From: an uncultured Lachnospiraceae bacterium
GTDB lineage: Bacteria; Bacillota; Clostridia; Lachnospirales; Lachnospiraceae
Direction: 5' to 3'
DNA length: 64,000 bases
Assembly: GCA_946615865.1 (NCBI GenBank)
Contig: CAMOIJ010000006.1
Location: 34,299 to 98,298, forward strand
The notes beneath the pieces were generated by a model. The model was given only the letters and a program-made list of their open reading frames with translations. It did no database searches and was not told the origin of the DNA. Shown one piece after another: positions 17,493 to 26,380 of this stretch. A program made the position numbers and the translations under genes. The stretch's first letter is position 1. Each line of letters opens with the position of its first letter.

Positions 17493-18431
17493 TCATGGGA
17501 GGATCTTTTTGATCTTCCTCTCGATCCTGCTCATAAGGGTGACCGATCCGTAGTGCTCCATCACAAAGTCGATCCCGTGTTTATGATAGTCTCTCCAGAA
17601 CTTGTGCCTGATCTCAGAGGGCTTTGTGGGCTCCTGCAGGTTCAGCTGCCAGCAGTCCGTCGTATTGCTCTCCCGCAGTTCCAGGTTCTCTTTGATCTCA
17701 TCAAAGAGCTCTTTCCCGCGCTCTGTGTGGATCAGGACAAGGCTCGTCCCTATCTCGTCCGCGAAGTCCGGCATGCTCTTCTCTATATGCCAGAAGTCGC
17801 CGATCGTTATGTCTGTGTCTCTGTCCATCCTGGTGTAAGGGCACAAATGACAGGAAGGGCGGATCGTATAGCGGTCAGTGTAGATCCTTCTGTATTTTGC
17901 AATAGAGATCTCCTCGCCGTTTCTTTTGACCGTTCCCACAGACTTGCTCCAGCCGGTCTTCTTGTTCCTGAAGTTCAGGTCGCTGAGTTTCCCCTCCTTT
18001 TCCAGGGAGCGGGCATACTCCGCCCAGATCAGGGGACTGGGGGCTCCGTGACAGATGATATCGACAGTAAAGATCCTCCCGCTCATCCCGTTCATCTTCA
18101 TGAACTGCATAAAACCCGCGGCCTGACATCCCAGTCCTGCAAACATAAGCTTGCGTTCAGGGTTTTCCTTCAGCCAGTAAAGCGCCTCTTTCCACGAATC
18201 AAGCGCATAGCTCTGCATATACATGGAGCCCGATGACGCGTCCCTCTCTTCCTTTGTCAGGGCGAGCTTAAACTCCGTCCGGTGCTCTTCGTAATTATAG
18301 CGGGCGCACAGGACTGCATCGCCTCTCTCTAAAAAGGCGTCTGAGATCGCGGTAAAAGCGCCGCCGGAAGAGCTTCTCTGCAGTATTTCCCTGTCTTTGA
18401 CCCTGCAGGCATAGACCAGTGTGTTCTCCAT
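17493..18431 (-). CDS. Coenzyme F420 hydrogenase/dehydrogenase beta-subunit family protein
   Basis: A 312-residue protein of the FrhB/FdhB-type family commonly found in polysaccharide clusters with a pyruvyl transferase and a flippase. The N-terminal SSGGAFTAI and CHGAPSPLIWAEY motifs and the internal cysteines of SCHLCPYT are typical. The usual N-terminal pair of 4Fe-4S motifs is absent here; such a domain is instead fused to the C-terminus of the flippase encoded just upstream (9-nt gap). It is presumably a flavin/Fe-S reductase acting on a sugar or glycan precursor, but its reaction in these clusters is not established. Confidence 0.85.
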   Translation of the reverse strand: MENTLVYACRVKDREILQRSSSGGAFTAISDAFLERGDAVLCARYNYEEHRTEFKLALTKEERDASSGSMYMQSYALDSWKEALYWLKENPERKLMFAGLGCQAAGFMQFMKMNGMSGRIFTVDIICHGAPSPLIWAEYARSLEKEGKLSDLNFRNKKTGWSKSVGTVKRNGEEISIAKYRRIYTDRYTIRPSCHLCPYTRMDRDTDITIGDFWHIEKSMPDFADEIGTSLVLIHTERGKELFDEIKENLELRESNTTDCWQLNLQEPTKPSEIRHKFWRDYHKHGIDFVMEHYGSVTLMSRIERKIKKILP

Positions 18432-18440
18432 ATTACGTCC

Positions 18441-20093
18441 TCATTTTCCCTGATCCCGCTTGAAGGCGCAAGCCTGCAGACATTTATGGCAGCGCACACA
18501 CTTATCGGCGTCGATCACAGGATACAAAAAGCCCTCTTCATCCGCTTTCATTTCGATCGCTCCCACAGGGCAGACCGCATAGCAGGCACTGCATCCGCAG
18601 CAGCTGCTCTTATCATCCGCGAGCGCCGGAAGATCGGAAGCGCCCTTATCCGCCGAAGCGCCCGCTGTCCTTTTGCCGGTCCCTCTCTTTTTATTTAAGT
18701 AAGCCATTCCTTTTTTCATTATGACCCTGACGAAGTCTTTGTTGATCGCCATAAAGACGACGCATCCCACTGCCAGGTTGATAACGTTGAGGATCGGCAT
18801 CTGCATAAAGCACATGATACTCTGTGCGGCCATGATCGTGAGAATGACCAGCATATGGGAGACATTGTATCTGACCTTTATGATCCTCTGCACGTCGATA
18901 CTCCTGTAGACAAACAGGAAGAGATAGCTGATCAGCGTGGAGCCGGAAGCCGCGTAGAGACCGATCCAGCGGATCGTCGCAACGTCCACGATCAGGTTGA
19001 TGGCCGCGGCGGCGGTAGTCGTGATTCCGACGCTCGCCGACTCCTTGTAAGCCACATAGATCCCTCCAAGGAAGGTGGACATACTAAAGAAGAACATGGC
19101 CGCAAAGAGGATGGGGATCTGATTGTAAGCTTCTGAGTAGTCGCCCCGGATCAGGAGCCTGAACAAAATGGGGGTCGCAGCGATCAGAAGGCCGAAAAAT
19201 CCGGCCATGAGGTCGAACATGACCCGGAACATGGAGGAATAGTATTCGCCTGCATCCCGGTCTTTGGACACCACCGCTGCATTCTCCTGCCATGCCATGT
19301 TAAATGTGTTCTGAGCGATCGTCAGAAGCCCGGGGATCTTATTGGCGACCGCATAGACCGCGTTGGCCGCTACGCCCATAAAGAAAGTGACTACAAGGCG
19401 GTCCGATACCCTCATGACCCAGGCGGACATACTGTTGGGCACCATTGGCCAGGAATAGCGGAGCATTTCTCTGATCTTGTCCTTGTTATAGTACCGGAAG
19501 TCAAAATAGCGGAAGATCCCCGCTCTGAAGACCAGATAGGCAAAAGAGAATACCGCTGACATCAGAAGTGCCGTCACTGTTCCCTTCAGTCCGGCTCTGA
19601 GCCAGTAGACGCAGATCACGGCAAAGATCATCTTGCCCATAGCTGCCAGGATCGCGCTGATGGAGTACTCCAGGTTCTCATTGAGGCCTCTGCAGATCTG
19701 TCTCGCGACATTGCCCAGCACATCAAACAAAAAGTACAGGCAGATCAGTATCCTGATCGTGCCGCCGGTCCCTCCAAGGCAGAAAAAAAGGATGAGCAAA
19801 GAAAGCAGGGAAGTCGGAATGACGAACACCACAATATTCGTCACGATTTCCTTTACCTTTTCCTCATCGTCTCTTACATCGATCAGAAAGCGGAATGCCG
19901 CCGCCTGGATCTGCAAAGTGACTGTCGGCAGCAGAAGCGATTCCAGGATCGTGATCAGGTCATAGGTTCCCATCTCCTCCTTCGTAAGACATCCGGTGAG
20001 AATGGGAAGTGTTATAAAAGAGGCCAGCCTGGGCAGAAATGTCCCTATGGACAGTATAAGTGTATTTTTGGCCAGTTTACTCTCTCGACTCAT
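18441..20093 (-). CDS. Polysaccharide flippase (Wzx/MATE-like) with C-terminal 2[4Fe-4S] ferredoxin domain
   Basis: 550 residues. The first ~475 form a polytopic flippase of the polysaccharide biosynthesis family (about 12-14 hydrophobic segments, starting LAKNTLILSIGTFLPRLASF), expected to flip a lipid-linked glycan across the membrane. A Lys-rich, then Ala/Asp-rich linker leads to two ferredoxin motifs: CCGCSACYAVCPVGAIE and CVRCHKCLQACAF. Such ferredoxin modules normally sit at the N-terminus of F420-dehydrogenase-beta-like proteins, and the next gene encodes just that protein without one. The frame is continuous, so this is a real fusion in the sequence given. It overlaps the pyruvyl transferase gene by 17 nt. 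Confidence 0.88.
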   Translation of the reverse strand: MSRESKLAKNTLILSIGTFLPRLASFITLPILTGCLTKEEMGTYDLITILESLLLPTVTLQIQAAAFRFLIDVRDDEEKVKEIVTNIVVFVIPTSLLSLLILFFCLGGTGGTIRILICLYFLFDVLGNVARQICRGLNENLEYSISAILAAMGKMIFAVICVYWLRAGLKGTVTALLMSAVFSFAYLVFRAGIFRYFDFRYYNKDKIREMLRYSWPMVPNSMSAWVMRVSDRLVVTFFMGVAANAVYAVANKIPGLLTIAQNTFNMAWQENAAVVSKDRDAGEYYSSMFRVMFDLMAGFFGLLIAATPILFRLLIRGDYSEAYNQIPILFAAMFFFSMSTFLGGIYVAYKESASVGITTTAAAAINLIVDVATIRWIGLYAASGSTLISYLFLFVYRSIDVQRIIKVRYNVSHMLVILTIMAAQSIMCFMQMPILNVINLAVGCVVFMAINKDFVRVIMKKGMAYLNKKRGTGKRTAGASADKGASDLPALADDKSSCCGCSACYAVCPVGAIEMKADEEGFLYPVIDADKCVRCHKCLQACAFKRDQGK

Positions 20094-21189
20094 TAAGTAC
20101 TGATTCCTTCTCGATCTGATCCGCCCTTTCGGCGATCAGTTTTATATAGTCCGCAGACCTGCGGCGAAGCAGGCCGAGCCGCCTCTGTGCCTCATTCAGG
20201 TCCGCGCTGAAATTATAATCTTCTTCAGTGTTTTTAAGAACGCAGTCCTGCAGTCCGCAGTTCATTAAAAGGTCCCTGCTCCTTACGTTGAACTTTTTCA
20301 CGGTCTCCAGCTCTACTTTGAATTTTTTGCCGAAGATTATGGAAAAAGCGGTCCCGTGGAACGAATTGGTAAGGACATACTCCGCCCCTGCAAACAGCCC
20401 CACGAATTCCTCCGGTGTGCTGTAGCGGACCCTCGGGATATCCCTGTTTTTCCTGTACTCGTTGTTCAGATACAGTATTTTGACACCGGTCCTTGCCGAC
20501 AACTCTCTCGCTGCGTTCAACAGGTTAATGTCTCCGTCCACTGTGTAGACGAAGATGTAGGGCTCCGGGCGGTTTGCGGACGCCATGAACCGCTCCCACT
20601 CCTCCCTGTCAAGAAGAAGCGTGGGATCGAGATCAGCCCTCGCCTCATAGCCGATCGTCTCCATCAGGTCGACAGATCTGGTCTCGCGCAGAGATATGCA
20701 CTGCATTCCTGAGAGCCACTCCCTGTACAGTTCCTTCGTTCCCTCGGGGAACGCGTCAAAACCCAGACTGCAGGCATAGGAGTAGCGCTGCTGCTCTCTC
20801 GCGAACACGAGCATATAGGCTGGATCCATACCGGAGAGCTTATTGTTCCATACCTGGTCAGAGCCCGCGACAAAAAGGGCATAGTCTTCCTGTGCCCCTC
20901 TGAGATCTTCGAACTGCATCGGCTGTGAAAGCTCCAGCTTATCCTTTCTGAAAGCGCCGAAAATGCGGTCCTTCTTCATTGCCACCAGACACCGGAACAG
21001 CACAATGGGAAATCTGTGCCGCTTGAACAGTCCCCAGGGCCTGTGGCCTTCCTCCACGGTCCGGCAGCGGTAATCCACGATGACCGCCTTTCTCCCAAGG
21101 CCGCTGATGACCTGCTGCAGCGCGTAAGCCTGCAGGACAGCTCCGTAATTAGATGCTCTGTGGAAGGTCAAAATACCGATTGGTTTCAT
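20077..21189 (-). CDS. Polysaccharide pyruvyl transferase family protein
   Basis: A 370-residue protein of the PF04230 family, which transfers pyruvate from phosphoenolpyruvate to form ketals on sugars of surface glycans. The N-terminal IGILTFHRASNYGAVLQAYA and central FVAGSDQVWN motifs, and the late NSFHGTAFSI motif, are diagnostic. The ATG at 21189 is taken because homology begins there; a longer frame upstream reads non-homologous sequence antiparallel to the Stealth gene. It lies in the middle of the glycopolymer operon, between the Stealth gene and the flippase. Confidence 0.9.
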   Translation of the reverse strand: MKPIGILTFHRASNYGAVLQAYALQQVISGLGRKAVIVDYRCRTVEEGHRPWGLFKRHRFPIVLFRCLVAMKKDRIFGAFRKDKLELSQPMQFEDLRGAQEDYALFVAGSDQVWNNKLSGMDPAYMLVFAREQQRYSYACSLGFDAFPEGTKELYREWLSGMQCISLRETRSVDLMETIGYEARADLDPTLLLDREEWERFMASANRPEPYIFVYTVDGDINLLNAARELSARTGVKILYLNNEYRKNRDIPRVRYSTPEEFVGLFAGAEYVLTNSFHGTAFSIIFGKKFKVELETVKKFNVRSRDLLMNCGLQDCVLKNTEEDYNFSADLNEAQRRLGLLRRRSADYIKLIAERADQIEKESVLNESRE

Positions 21190-21238
21190 AAGTCTCTCAT
21201 CTGTCTTTTCCGGCTGTATCTGCGCCGGGTCTTTCGGT

Positions 21239-22285
21239 TTATTTCTCGAAAGCGGACTTTTCAGGAAGCAGCCGGTCAAAAGCGTCCAGAAGCCTCTCCT
21301 TCGCCCACTCGAAATCTTCCTCGCTGTCAATTTCATCCGCGTCGTTGAGACACAGCATTGGGTATTTGCCGCCGGTGACATATCCGCACAGTTTTTCCAC
21401 CAGTTCCCTGTCGGAACTGATCGTGTAATGCGCGCCCAGATTCTCCGCCTTTTCGGGCACGAAATTGCCGCTGGCCAGCTGCCAGTAGCGGAATACAAAC
21501 TGGCTCACGTCCCTGACGTCCCTGAAGCGGTGCCTGCAGGCGGCGTCCAGTCTCTCGCCGTTGAGATTCCAGATCGTATCCATCGTGTTCTTGAGGATCG
21601 GAACCGGCAGGTGCTCGTTCCTGAAGCCGGGGAACATCACGAACTTGCTGCAGTAGATATTCTCCAGTACAGCGCTCACCCCGTTTTTCCTGACGGAAAA
21701 CCACTTGTCCCGGTCCTTTCTGAGGACCTCGTGCATGTCGAAGTGCTCGTTGATCACTTCCGTGCAGTTCAGGTAAATGTGCGGCATAATGGATCCGATC
21801 CTGCCCGGCCTCACCGCGTGGAGCCTGGCCTGGTGCACGGGCTTGCCGTCCCTGTAAAAGATCTCCTTCGGGATACTCCTGCACAGGAAGGTGTCGTCAT
21901 TGAAGTATACGAAATGCTCCGACAGTCCCGGGATCCTGTTGACATTGAGTTCGATGGGATGAGAGCTGAATGTAGGAAGATATTCCTCGGGAATATAATC
22001 GGAGTGCTTAACGTGGACCAGTTTTTCCGCGTCCGTGTTGAGCCAGGAAGGTAAGTGGCCGCAAGTCACAAAATAGATCCTGTTGACCCAGGGCGCGAAT
22101 TTCTCCACTCCCCGAAACCAGTAGCGGAGAGTCTCCCAGTCCCGGTATCTCGCTTCCCGGTCGTCTACAAGAAAGTGATCCTTCGGCGCGTAACTGTTCC
22201 TCAGCGCTCTCCACTCCGGGTCGCTGTCATCCACCCACAGTATTACGAAGTCAATGGGGTAATCAGATTGATATGTTTTCGCCAT
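21239..22285 (-). CDS. Stealth-family hexose-1-phosphate transferase
   Basis: A 348-residue Stealth protein. Conserved region 1 is DFVILWVDDSDPEW (12-25). Region 2 includes NRIYFVTCGHLP and FVYFNDDTFL (near 126-133). Regions 3 and 4 are recognisable in the second half (e.g. FVMFPGFRNEHLPVP). Stealth enzymes, like human GlcNAc-1-phosphotransferase and capsule polymerases of Neisseria, transfer sugar-1-phosphate from a nucleotide sugar, making phosphodiester-linked glycans. With the cytidylyltransferase and CDP-alcohol transferase upstream, this points to a phosphate-containing surface polymer. Confidence 0.9.
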   Translation of the reverse strand: MAKTYQSDYPIDFVILWVDDSDPEWRALRNSYAPKDHFLVDDREARYRDWETLRYWFRGVEKFAPWVNRIYFVTCGHLPSWLNTDAEKLVHVKHSDYIPEEYLPTFSSHPIELNVNRIPGLSEHFVYFNDDTFLCRSIPKEIFYRDGKPVHQARLHAVRPGRIGSIMPHIYLNCTEVINEHFDMHEVLRKDRDKWFSVRKNGVSAVLENIYCSKFVMFPGFRNEHLPVPILKNTMDTIWNLNGERLDAACRHRFRDVRDVSQFVFRYWQLASGNFVPEKAENLGAHYTISSDRELVEKLCGYVTGGKYPMLCLNDADEIDSEEDFEWAKERLLDAFDRLLPEKSAFEK

Positions 22286-22313
22286 GTCTGTCTATTCTCC
22301 CGCAGCGGGGCCT

Positions 22314-23372
22314 TCAGATCTGTCCAAGGATCTGCATCGTTCTGCTGATACCGTCTTTGATATCATAAAAAGGTTTCCATCCCAGTTCCCTGAGCTTTGC
22401 GCCGTCGAGCCTTGCCTTGGTCGCCTTGCTGTAGCCCTGTGCTTCTACGGCGTCAGGGATCTCGAAGATCACTTTTCTTCCCGCGTTCTGAGCGATCAGC
22501 TCAGCGAGGTCCCTGAGTCTTATATCAGAGGCCTCATCCGCGATGTTGTAGGCCTCTCCGCTCTCTCCTTTAAGGAGAACAGTGAGCAGACCGCTCACAG
22601 CGTCCGCCACATATGTATAACTGTAATACTGGGTGCCCGCCGATTTGAGGACGATATCCTCACCGGCGATCCCCTTTCTGATAAACTGGCTGATCGCCTT
22701 GGTATCCGACATCAGCATAGTGGGGCCGTAAGAGCGCGTCAGCCTCGGGATACATACGTCGATCCCCTTCTGCTTTCTGTAAGCCTGGCAGAGCGCCTCT
22801 CCGCACCTCTTGCTCTCCGGATATCCTGCCCTCAAGGTATTGCAGTCGATATAGCCGCAGTACTCCTCATCGAAAAGCTCGGCGTCGCCGCGGTTCTCCC
22901 CGTAGATCTCATTGGAGGAGGCAAAGGCAAACCTCTCCGCGTCGTGCGCGCAGGCAAACTCCAGCATATTCTGAAGGCCTATGATATTGGTAGTGATCGT
23001 TCCGATCGGATCCGTAGAATACTGCATAGGGTGCGTGTTGGACGCCAGATGCAGCACAAAATCCACTTTGCCTATATCATTCCGGACGAAAGGAAGATTG
23101 ATGTCATAAGGAATAAAAGAAAACAGCGGATCGCCGCTTCTCGCGCCGAATCTTGCCTTTGCCTTCTCTTCGCTGCGTCCAAGCGCGTAGATCCTGCAGT
23201 TCATGCTGAACTGCTCATTTCTTTCCATCAGGACGTCGATCAGAAAACTGCCGACCAGTCCCGTCGCGCCCGAGATCAGGACAGCCTTATCCTTTAAGCG
23301 GTCCCACGGAAGGTCCAGCTGCGCGGTCCTTCTGACATCTTCCATATAGTATTCGTTGTTGTATAGATTCAT
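22314..23372 (-). CDS. NAD-dependent epimerase/dehydratase family protein
   Basis: A 352-residue extended short-chain dehydrogenase. The NAD motif GATGLVG is at 35-41; FASSNEIYG and YPESK supply the Ser/Tyr/Lys active site. Similarity is to UDP-sugar decarboxylase or dTDP-glucose dehydratase-like enzymes, but the substrate cannot be fixed. The ATG at 23372 has GAGGA 7 nt upstream and overlaps the end of the cytidylyltransferase gene by 8 codons from the alternative TTG at 23396, which is disfavoured. The tight link with an IspD/TarI-type gene suggests it makes or modifies a CDP-linked or phosphorylated substrate. Confidence 0.85.
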   Translation of the reverse strand: MNLYNNEYYMEDVRRTAQLDLPWDRLKDKAVLISGATGLVGSFLIDVLMERNEQFSMNCRIYALGRSEEKAKARFGARSGDPLFSFIPYDINLPFVRNDIGKVDFVLHLASNTHPMQYSTDPIGTITTNIIGLQNMLEFACAHDAERFAFASSNEIYGENRGDAELFDEEYCGYIDCNTLRAGYPESKRCGEALCQAYRKQKGIDVCIPRLTRSYGPTMLMSDTKAISQFIRKGIAGEDIVLKSAGTQYYSYTYVADAVSGLLTVLLKGESGEAYNIADEASDIRLRDLAELIAQNAGRKVIFEIPDAVEAQGYSKATKARLDGAKLRELGWKPFYDIKDGISRTMQILGQI

Positions 23373-23383
23373 CCGCTCTTCCT

Positions 23384-24100
23384 CTATTTTGCCCAATTGT
23401 CCCTGTCGGCTTTGAGATAAGCCTTGAACATCTCCAGGTCGTCCTTGGTCGTGAGCTTAATATTCTTGTCGGAACCCGCGGCAAAATAGAGCCTCTCGCC
23501 GAGCTCCACCATCATCGTGTTGGTGTAAGAAGAGCCGTAGATCCCGATCTCCTCCTCAAAAGCTTTGTGATAAGCCCAGTCCAGTTTGCCGAAGCGATAA
23601 GCCTGCGGAGTTGAAACTCTCCTGAGCGTCTCGCGCGGAATATATTTGACCGTGCTGATCTCATCGTCGACCACAAAGATCTGCTCATTATAGGGGAGAG
23701 ATGTCACCGCGTTCCCGTATTTCCTGCACTTGATGATGACGTCTGAGAGGACTGTCGCGTCCACCAGAGGCCTGATCCCGTCATGAATGATGACGATATC
23801 GTCGTCGCCGCACTTGCCTTCAAGGTTGTATACGCCGTTGCGGATCGACTCCTGCCCGGTCTCTCCGCCGGACACGATCCACTTGAGCTTGTCGATGCCG
23901 AACTGTTTGGCGTAAGCCCGAACGATATCGTGCCACCCGTCAATACAGACCACCTCAATGGCGTCGATCTCCGGATGCCTCTGAAAGCCCTCCAGCGTGT
24001 AGATCAGAATAGGCTTGTCATATACATTTATAAACTGTTTGGGGATATCATAGCCCATTCTGTGGCCCGATCCTCCAGCGATGATGATCGCGACATTCAT
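23384..24100 (-). CDS. IspD/TarI-family cytidylyltransferase
   Basis: A 238-residue nucleotidyltransferase. Motifs: AIIIAGGSGHRMG and PKQF (about 4-22), HDGIRPLV for the central Asp, and RRVSTPQAYR near 165. The family includes MEP cytidylyltransferase (IspD) and ribitol-5-phosphate cytidylyltransferase (TarI). Context favours a polymer role: the next gene is a CDP-alcohol phosphotransferase and the following one an epimerase, with a Stealth enzyme beyond. The likely product is therefore a CDP-activated polyol or sugar, but IspD function is not excluded. A truncated relative lies at 48695-49099. Confidence 0.85.
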   Translation of the reverse strand: MNVAIIIAGGSGHRMGYDIPKQFINVYDKPILIYTLEGFQRHPEIDAIEVVCIDGWHDIVRAYAKQFGIDKLKWIVSGGETGQESIRNGVYNLEGKCGDDDIVIIHDGIRPLVDATVLSDVIIKCRKYGNAVTSLPYNEQIFVVDDEISTVKYIPRETLRRVSTPQAYRFGKLDWAYHKAFEEEIGIYGSSYTNTMMVELGERLYFAAGSDKNIKLTTKDDLEMFKAYLKADRDNWAK

Positions 24101-24101
24101 A

Positions 24102-24833
24102 TTAGTCCTCCTTTAGTACAGACCGAAGAGACACTATCATTACTGCCGTATTGAACAGCAGATAGCAAACTGTGTAAAGATCCGTGATATTGAAAAGTAT
24201 CGCCACGAGCAGCAGGGCTTGGGCGCCTCCCGCGCAGGAGCGCAGGTTAAGCGCGATCGTCTTGACAAGCCCGTAATCCGCTTTATCCATGACATCCTTT
24301 ACGGACTCTTTGTCCATAGTGGTCGTGACCGCCTTGTGCATGACCAGCCTCGGAAGCAGGTCAACGATCGCCGTCAGTCCTCCGCAGATCACAAGCGCCT
24401 CCGCCGTTATAAGTCCTCCCCTTATGAGAGGCCCCGCGCTGTGCGCCGCCATGATCCCGCCGGCGTAGAACATAAGAGCCGACGCGATATATCCGGCCAT
24501 TGCGTCGTAGACGCTCCCCATCTTAGAGAACTGCCTCCTGTATCTGGCGACATTTCCGTCCACGCCGTCCAGAAGGTTCCACATAAAAAAGAGGATCCAG
24601 CTTAGGATCATTCCGGCCTTAGAACTTGTAAAGCACGCGGTTATAAATCCGAGCACTGCCGGTATGATCGAGATCATTGAGATCGTGTTCGGCGTGAGGT
24701 TTGTGTACAGAAACGGGATCGTAAGCACATAGGAAAGCGGTCTGCCGATATAAAAGGCAAACATATCGTTTTTGGCCATCGCCTTCTTTTCAGGCGTCAT
24801 TGATTTTTCTTCTATTTCTTTGACAGTTATCAT
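24102..24833 (-). CDS. CDP-alcohol phosphatidyltransferase family protein with altered catalytic motif
   Basis: A 243-residue integral membrane protein with about six hydrophobic segments. The family signature DG-x2-AR-x8-G-x3-D-x3-D is readable as DGNVAR, eight residues, G, SVY, D, AMA, then G: the final Asp, usually the catalytic base, is Gly. Family enzymes transfer a phospho-alcohol from a CDP donor or join a CDP-lipid to an alcohol. Adjacent (1-nt gap) is the cytidylyltransferase that could supply the CDP donor. The start at ATG 24833 has only a weak RBS. Glycopolymer rather than bulk phospholipid synthesis is inferred from context. Confidence 0.85.
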   Translation of the reverse strand: MITVKEIEEKSMTPEKKAMAKNDMFAFYIGRPLSYVLTIPFLYTNLTPNTISMISIIPAVLGFITACFTSSKAGMILSWILFFMWNLLDGVDGNVARYRRQFSKMGSVYDAMAGYIASALMFYAGGIMAAHSAGPLIRGGLITAEALVICGGLTAIVDLLPRLVMHKAVTTTMDKESVKDVMDKADYGLVKTIALNLRSCAGGAQALLLVAILFNITDLYTVCYLLFNTAVMIVSLRSVLKED

Positions 24834-24926
24834 ATTATTCTTTCGTTTTAAGTCGTATCGGCTGCCATACCGAGTTAAGTGTATAAGATTTCAGGCAAAT
24901 AATCAAATTATTCTTGTTTACAGCAT

Positions 24927-24983
24927 AAAAAGCCGGCGGAACGCCCGCTGCCAGAAGAGGATGGATCATCTCTCCCGTTCCGC
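24927..24983 (-). terminator. Possible terminator between the GT4 and CDP-alcohol transferase genes
   Basis: Minus-strand stem GCGGAACG/CGTTCCGC with a large loop, followed by CGGCTTTTT. If active it splits the cluster or attenuates transcription into the downstream genes. The 24834-25050 gap holds nothing else clear. Confidence 0.45.
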
Positions 24984-25050
24984 GTTTAAATTCCGCCGAG
25001 ATCATTTGTAAATATTAATGTGATGCGGGTCTTAGGCCTGGACCTTAGTC

Positions 25051-26226
25051 TTATTTCCCGCTCTCTTTTTCCCTTCCGGTCAGCTTCATGAACAGGTCCC
25101 TGTGCTCCCTGGCTGTTCTCTCCACATTGAACCGGTCCTTCACGATCTTTTCCTCATTCTTCACAAGGTACTCCCTCAGTTCAGGATCATCGTGAAGTCT
25201 CGCCACCGCTTCCGCGGCTCCGTAGTAGTCCTCTCTCTCCACGAGGAGGCCGTTGACGCCGTCCTGGATAATCTCCGGGATCGCGTCGACATTTGACGCG
25301 ACGATCGGCTTCTTGATCAGCATATACTCAGGAAGAACAAGGCCGAAGCCCTCCCATCTGCTCATCAGCATTGCCACGTCGAAGTTGCAGATATAGTTGA
25401 ATGGGTCGTTTACCCATCCCGTGATCAGGAAGCAGTCCCTGAGATCGTACTCGTTGACAAGTTTCTCTGTCTCTTTCCTGTTGAGGCCGTCTCCGACGAT
25501 AACGAAGAACGCCTCGGGAATCCGTTTTTTAATAATGGAAGCGGCTTTGACAAAGATATCGGGCGCTTTCTGCGTCGCGAGACGGCCGACCGTTCCGACG
25601 ACAAACGCGTTTTCCGGGATGACGTTCATATCCCGCGGCTTTGTATGCACCACGCACTCCTCGTCAAAATCAATGCCGTTGTAGATGACGTGAAGCTTTG
25701 AAGGCTCGCAGATCTCATGAGCCAGCGCCGTGTTCTTCTCAAACTCGGATATACAGACAATGCTGTCAGTGACAGGGGCCAGCATCTTCTCGATCATGAC
25801 ATAGGACCCGATCAGTTTTTTGTCGGAGCCCTTCATATTAAAGGCCCAGCCGTGCGCGTTATAGACTGTAATATTCCGCTTTCCTTCCCTGTTCTTAAGG
25901 CCTATATTGGCAAGACGTCCGATCGCCCCGGCCTTCGAACTGTGACAGTAAACAATATCAGGCTTGTACTTGCTGATCAGCTTCCTGACTTCCACGACGC
26001 TTCGCAGGTCCGCGCTTGCGCTGATCGGATGATGCATATCCGCGACATGTTCCACTTTGGAGACAATGTTGGTAAACTTTCTCGCGTCAATGGAATCCGA
26101 ACACACGAGGACATGCTCAAGCTCGTCACTGTAATTCTGTTTTAGCTTAGTCAACAAGGCGACCAAGTATCGTTCCACGCCGCCCGGCGCTTCAGCGATA
26201 TGTAAAACACGTACTTTCTTAGCCAC
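25051..26226 (-). CDS. Glycosyltransferase family 4 (GT-B)
   Basis: A 391-residue retaining GT-B enzyme. N-terminal HIAEAPGGVERYLVALL is the acceptor-side glycine loop; the C-terminal nucleotide-binding half has VGTVGRLATQKAPD, VIVGDG and SRWEGFGLVLPEYM, with the conserved Glu in the last. It presumably adds a sugar to the lipid-linked repeat unit on the cytoplasmic face. The start is GTG 26226 with GGAGAG 5 nt upstream. It is followed by a gap of about 220 nt before the rest of the cluster. Confidence 0.92.
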   Translation of the reverse strand: MAKKVRVLHIAEAPGGVERYLVALLTKLKQNYSDELEHVLVCSDSIDARKFTNIVSKVEHVADMHHPISASADLRSVVEVRKLISKYKPDIVYCHSSKAGAIGRLANIGLKNREGKRNITVYNAHGWAFNMKGSDKKLIGSYVMIEKMLAPVTDSIVCISEFEKNTALAHEICEPSKLHVIYNGIDFDEECVVHTKPRDMNVIPENAFVVGTVGRLATQKAPDIFVKAASIIKKRIPEAFFVIVGDGLNRKETEKLVNEYDLRDCFLITGWVNDPFNYICNFDVAMLMSRWEGFGLVLPEYMLIKKPIVASNVDAIPEIIQDGVNGLLVEREDYYGAAEAVARLHDDPELREYLVKNEEKIVKDRFNVERTAREHRDLFMKLTGREKESGK

Positions 26227-26380
26227 TCACTCTCTCCTGTGTTCCTCAAAGATTCTCACGCTTATAAAAAAGCTACATTTCCAGTATATCACAAAAACAC
26301 TGATATCTCTGTAACTGTATTATTATAATACATCCGTCGCTATTTTGCTATTCCCCAGTATGCACACATTCCCGGCCTGA

